From an uncultured Enterobacter sp. (GTDB lineage Bacteria > Pseudomonadota > Gammaproteobacteria > Enterobacterales > Enterobacteriaceae): DNA of 7,857 bases. The notes under the pieces were generated by a model. The model did not search any database. It was given only the letters and a program-made list of their open reading frames with translations, and had not been told where the DNA came from. Location: NCBI GenBank assembly GCA_946477805.1, contig CAMKZP010000161.1, positions 1 through 7,857 of the forward strand. The letters are read 5' to 3'. Below are positions 7,401 through 7,857 of this stretch, one piece after another (positions within the stretch are counted from its first letter, which is position 1; every line of letters begins with the position of its first letter). Made by a program: the position numbers and the translations under genes.

Positions 7401-7536
7401 TCTCTTTCGCGCGCAGCAGCTTGTAATTGCGCGCCTGAGCCAGCGCCATTTTGGGAGCAAACCCCAGCATGGCTGCCGTTGTTCCGGCCATACCGCCCGC
7501 GCAGATTTTGAAAAATTGTCTGCGGCTGACGTCCAT
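4489..7536 (-). CDS. fdnG: Formate dehydrogenase N, selenocysteine-containing alpha subunit
   Basis: This is the catalytic subunit of respiratory formate dehydrogenase N. It oxidises formate to CO2 in the periplasm at a molybdenum bis-MGD centre. An in-frame TGA (complement of 6949-6951) interrupts the reading frame at codon 196. Read through as selenocysteine, it gives 1015 residues, exactly the E. coli FdnG length, with Sec196-His197 as in the known active site. The Tat signal is SRRQFFK at residues 4-10, followed by a hydrophobic stretch and an ALA cleavage region near residue 33. Cys50, Cys53, Cys57 and Cys92 bind one [4Fe-4S] cluster. The residues around it (TCTYCSVGCG, RGALCPKG) and the MGD-binding regions (GGNAAEAHPVGFRW, GGGVNALRGHSNIQG) are intact. 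Divergent yddG and overall sequence identify it as FdnG rather than the paralogue FdoG. The ribosome-binding site GAGGA is five bases before ATG 7536. Translation needs SelA, SelB, SelC and SelD, which are not in this window. Confidence 0.97.
6920..6951 (-). promoter_or_regulatory. UGA selenocysteine codon and bacterial SECIS hairpin of fdnG
   Basis: The TGA (6951-6949) is followed eleven bases later by the segment GGTAGCAAGTCTTGCTCC (complement of 6920-6937). It folds as GG/CC, a bulged T, then AGCA/TGCT with an AGTC-type apical loop. The bulged U and the GU in the loop are the features that SelB recognises in the E. coli fdhF and fdnG elements. The hairpin also codes for the conserved VASLAP residues of FdnG. 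Its position, directly after the UGA and inside the coding sequence, is as expected in bacteria. Confidence 0.92.
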
Positions 7537-7620
7537 TGTTGTCCTCGTTTTCGATTAAGAGCCTAATGGGATAGGCACTAAGACTTCGGGCCGCAAACTA
7601 GCATTAAAGCCCCTGATTTT
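7537..7620 (-). promoter_or_regulatory. fdnG core promoter and 5' leader
   Basis: On the minus strand an extended -10 element, TGC-TAGTTT (the hexamer complement of 7595-7600), lies at the right distance from the FNR-like site and predicts a start of transcription near 7587-7588. There is no clear -35, as expected for an FNR-activated promoter. The roughly 50-base leader contains an imperfect hairpin, GCCTA and TAGGC (7561-7565 and 7572-7576), and then the ribosome-binding site GAGGA (7542-7546). Confidence 0.5.
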
Positions 7621-7621
7621 T

Positions 7622-7635
7622 TTGCGTCAAATCAA
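7622..7635 (-). promoter_or_regulatory. FNR-binding site of the fdnG promoter
   Basis: On the minus strand the sequence is TTGAT-TTGA-CGCAA, against the FNR consensus TTGAT-N4-ATCAA: a perfect left half and three of five bases in the right half. Its centre is about 41 bp before the predicted transcription start, the class II activator position. E. coli fdnG is known to need FNR for anaerobic expression from a site near -42. Confidence 0.75.
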
Positions 7636-7648
7636 GGTCGCTGACCTT
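7634..7648. promoter_or_regulatory. Perfect 15-bp palindrome upstream of the FNR site
   Basis: AAGGTC-GCT-GACCTT is an exact inverted repeat with 6-bp arms and a 3-bp centre. It touches the FNR site by two bases and is centred about 53 bp before the predicted fdnG start. It fits neither the FNR nor the NarL consensus, so its binding protein, if any, is unknown. Confidence 0.5.
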
Positions 7649-7649
7649 C

Positions 7650-7698
7650 GCCCCCTTAATAGTCATCGTCGACGGGTTTGATTAATCCTTTGGAGTTA
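7650..7698. promoter_or_regulatory. NarL/NarP heptamer sites of the fdnG control region
   Basis: A 7-2-7 arrangement, TAATCCT-TT-GGAGTTA (7683-7698), agrees with TACYYMT-N2-AKRRGTA at 11 of 14 defined positions. It is centred near -103 from the predicted fdnG start, close to where NarL activates fdnG in E. coli. A second, weaker pair, GCCCCCT-TA-ATAGTCA (7650-7665), agrees at 10 of 14 positions and is centred near -70. Nitrate activation of the operon through NarL is therefore likely. Confidence 0.6.
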
Positions 7699-7780
7699 GG
7701 TGCTTATGAGAATAATTCGCGAGGGGCAGCGGATTAATGCTATAAGTTTTTCCTTTAATTTTTATAACGATGGCAAGGCA

Positions 7781-7857
7781 ATGGACAGAAAGAGAGCAAC
7801 GCTCACTGGACTGGCGGCAATTCTGTTATGGAGCACGATGGTTGGGCTCATTCGCAG
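7781..7857 (+). CDS. yddG: YddG aromatic amino acid exporter (5' end)
   Basis: Only the first 25 complete codons are in the window; the gene runs off the right edge. The peptide MDRKRATLTGLAAILLWSTM, continuing VGLIR, matches the start of E. coli YddG, an inner-membrane EamA/DMT-family exporter of aromatic amino acids. The stretch from LTGLAAILLW is the beginning of the first membrane helix. As in E. coli, the gene is divergent from fdnG. The ATG at 7781 was chosen by that match; AAGG lies only two bases before it, so the ribosome-binding site is poor. The frame stays open upstream to another ATG at 7706, which would add 25 residues. A possible -10, TATAAG, is at 7741-7746. Confidence 0.85.
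   Translation, partial: MDRKRATLTGLAAILLWSTMVGLIR

Noticed and set aside
1..7857. CRISPR arrays, insertion sequences, tRNA or rRNA genes
   Set aside because: I saw no regularly spaced repeats, transposase-like frames, terminal inverted repeats or tRNA-like segments on either strand.

Overview
The window is chromosomal DNA from an enterobacterium of the Enterobacter / Klebsiella / Lelliottia type. Three things suggest this: GC-rich genes, near-identity of the fdnGHI products to the E. coli proteins as I recall them, and the divergent yddG–fdnG arrangement known from E. coli. The species cannot be fixed from the sequence alone.

Layout. Positions 1–132 hold the 3' end of a rightward gene, tentatively a carboxymuconolactone decarboxylase/AhpD-like protein. 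It ends at a strong intrinsic terminator whose hairpin lies inside the last codons of the converging gene araJ (139–1314, minus), an MFS efflux-type transporter. A 143-bp divergent spacer separates araJ from a single-domain class I-type polyphosphate kinase 2 (1458–2276, plus). Next comes a compact two-gene module (2381–2892, plus) that looks like a divergent CcdA/CcdB toxin–antitoxin pair. Its second gene is only about 40% GC by hand count, which suggests acquired DNA.

From 2944 to 7536 on the minus strand lies the complete fdnGHI operon for respiratory formate dehydrogenase N. fdnG is read through an in-frame TGA at codon 196 as selenocysteine, with a bacterial SECIS hairpin directly downstream. 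The three genes are tightly packed: 11 bp between fdnG and fdnH, and an 8-bp overlap of fdnH and fdnI. FdnG is a Tat-exported molybdenum/selenium catalytic subunit. FdnH is the four-cluster iron-sulfur subunit with a C-terminal membrane anchor. FdnI is the di-heme cytochrome b that passes electrons to menaquinone. Together they oxidise periplasmic formate, typically to feed nitrate respiration.

The 244-bp spacer 7537–7780 contains an FNR-like site at about -41, a NarL-type 7-2-7 site at about -103 and an unexplained perfect 15-bp palindrome. The first 25 complete codons of yddG (aromatic amino acid exporter) start at 7781 and run off the window.

The least ordinary part is the CcdAB-like module. 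Its antitoxin seems to lack the usual N-terminal DNA-binding fold, and its toxin lacks the C-terminal residues needed for gyrase poisoning in the classical F-plasmid CcdB. The rest is recognisable enterobacterial housekeeping and respiratory DNA. I do not see a wholly new multigene system.
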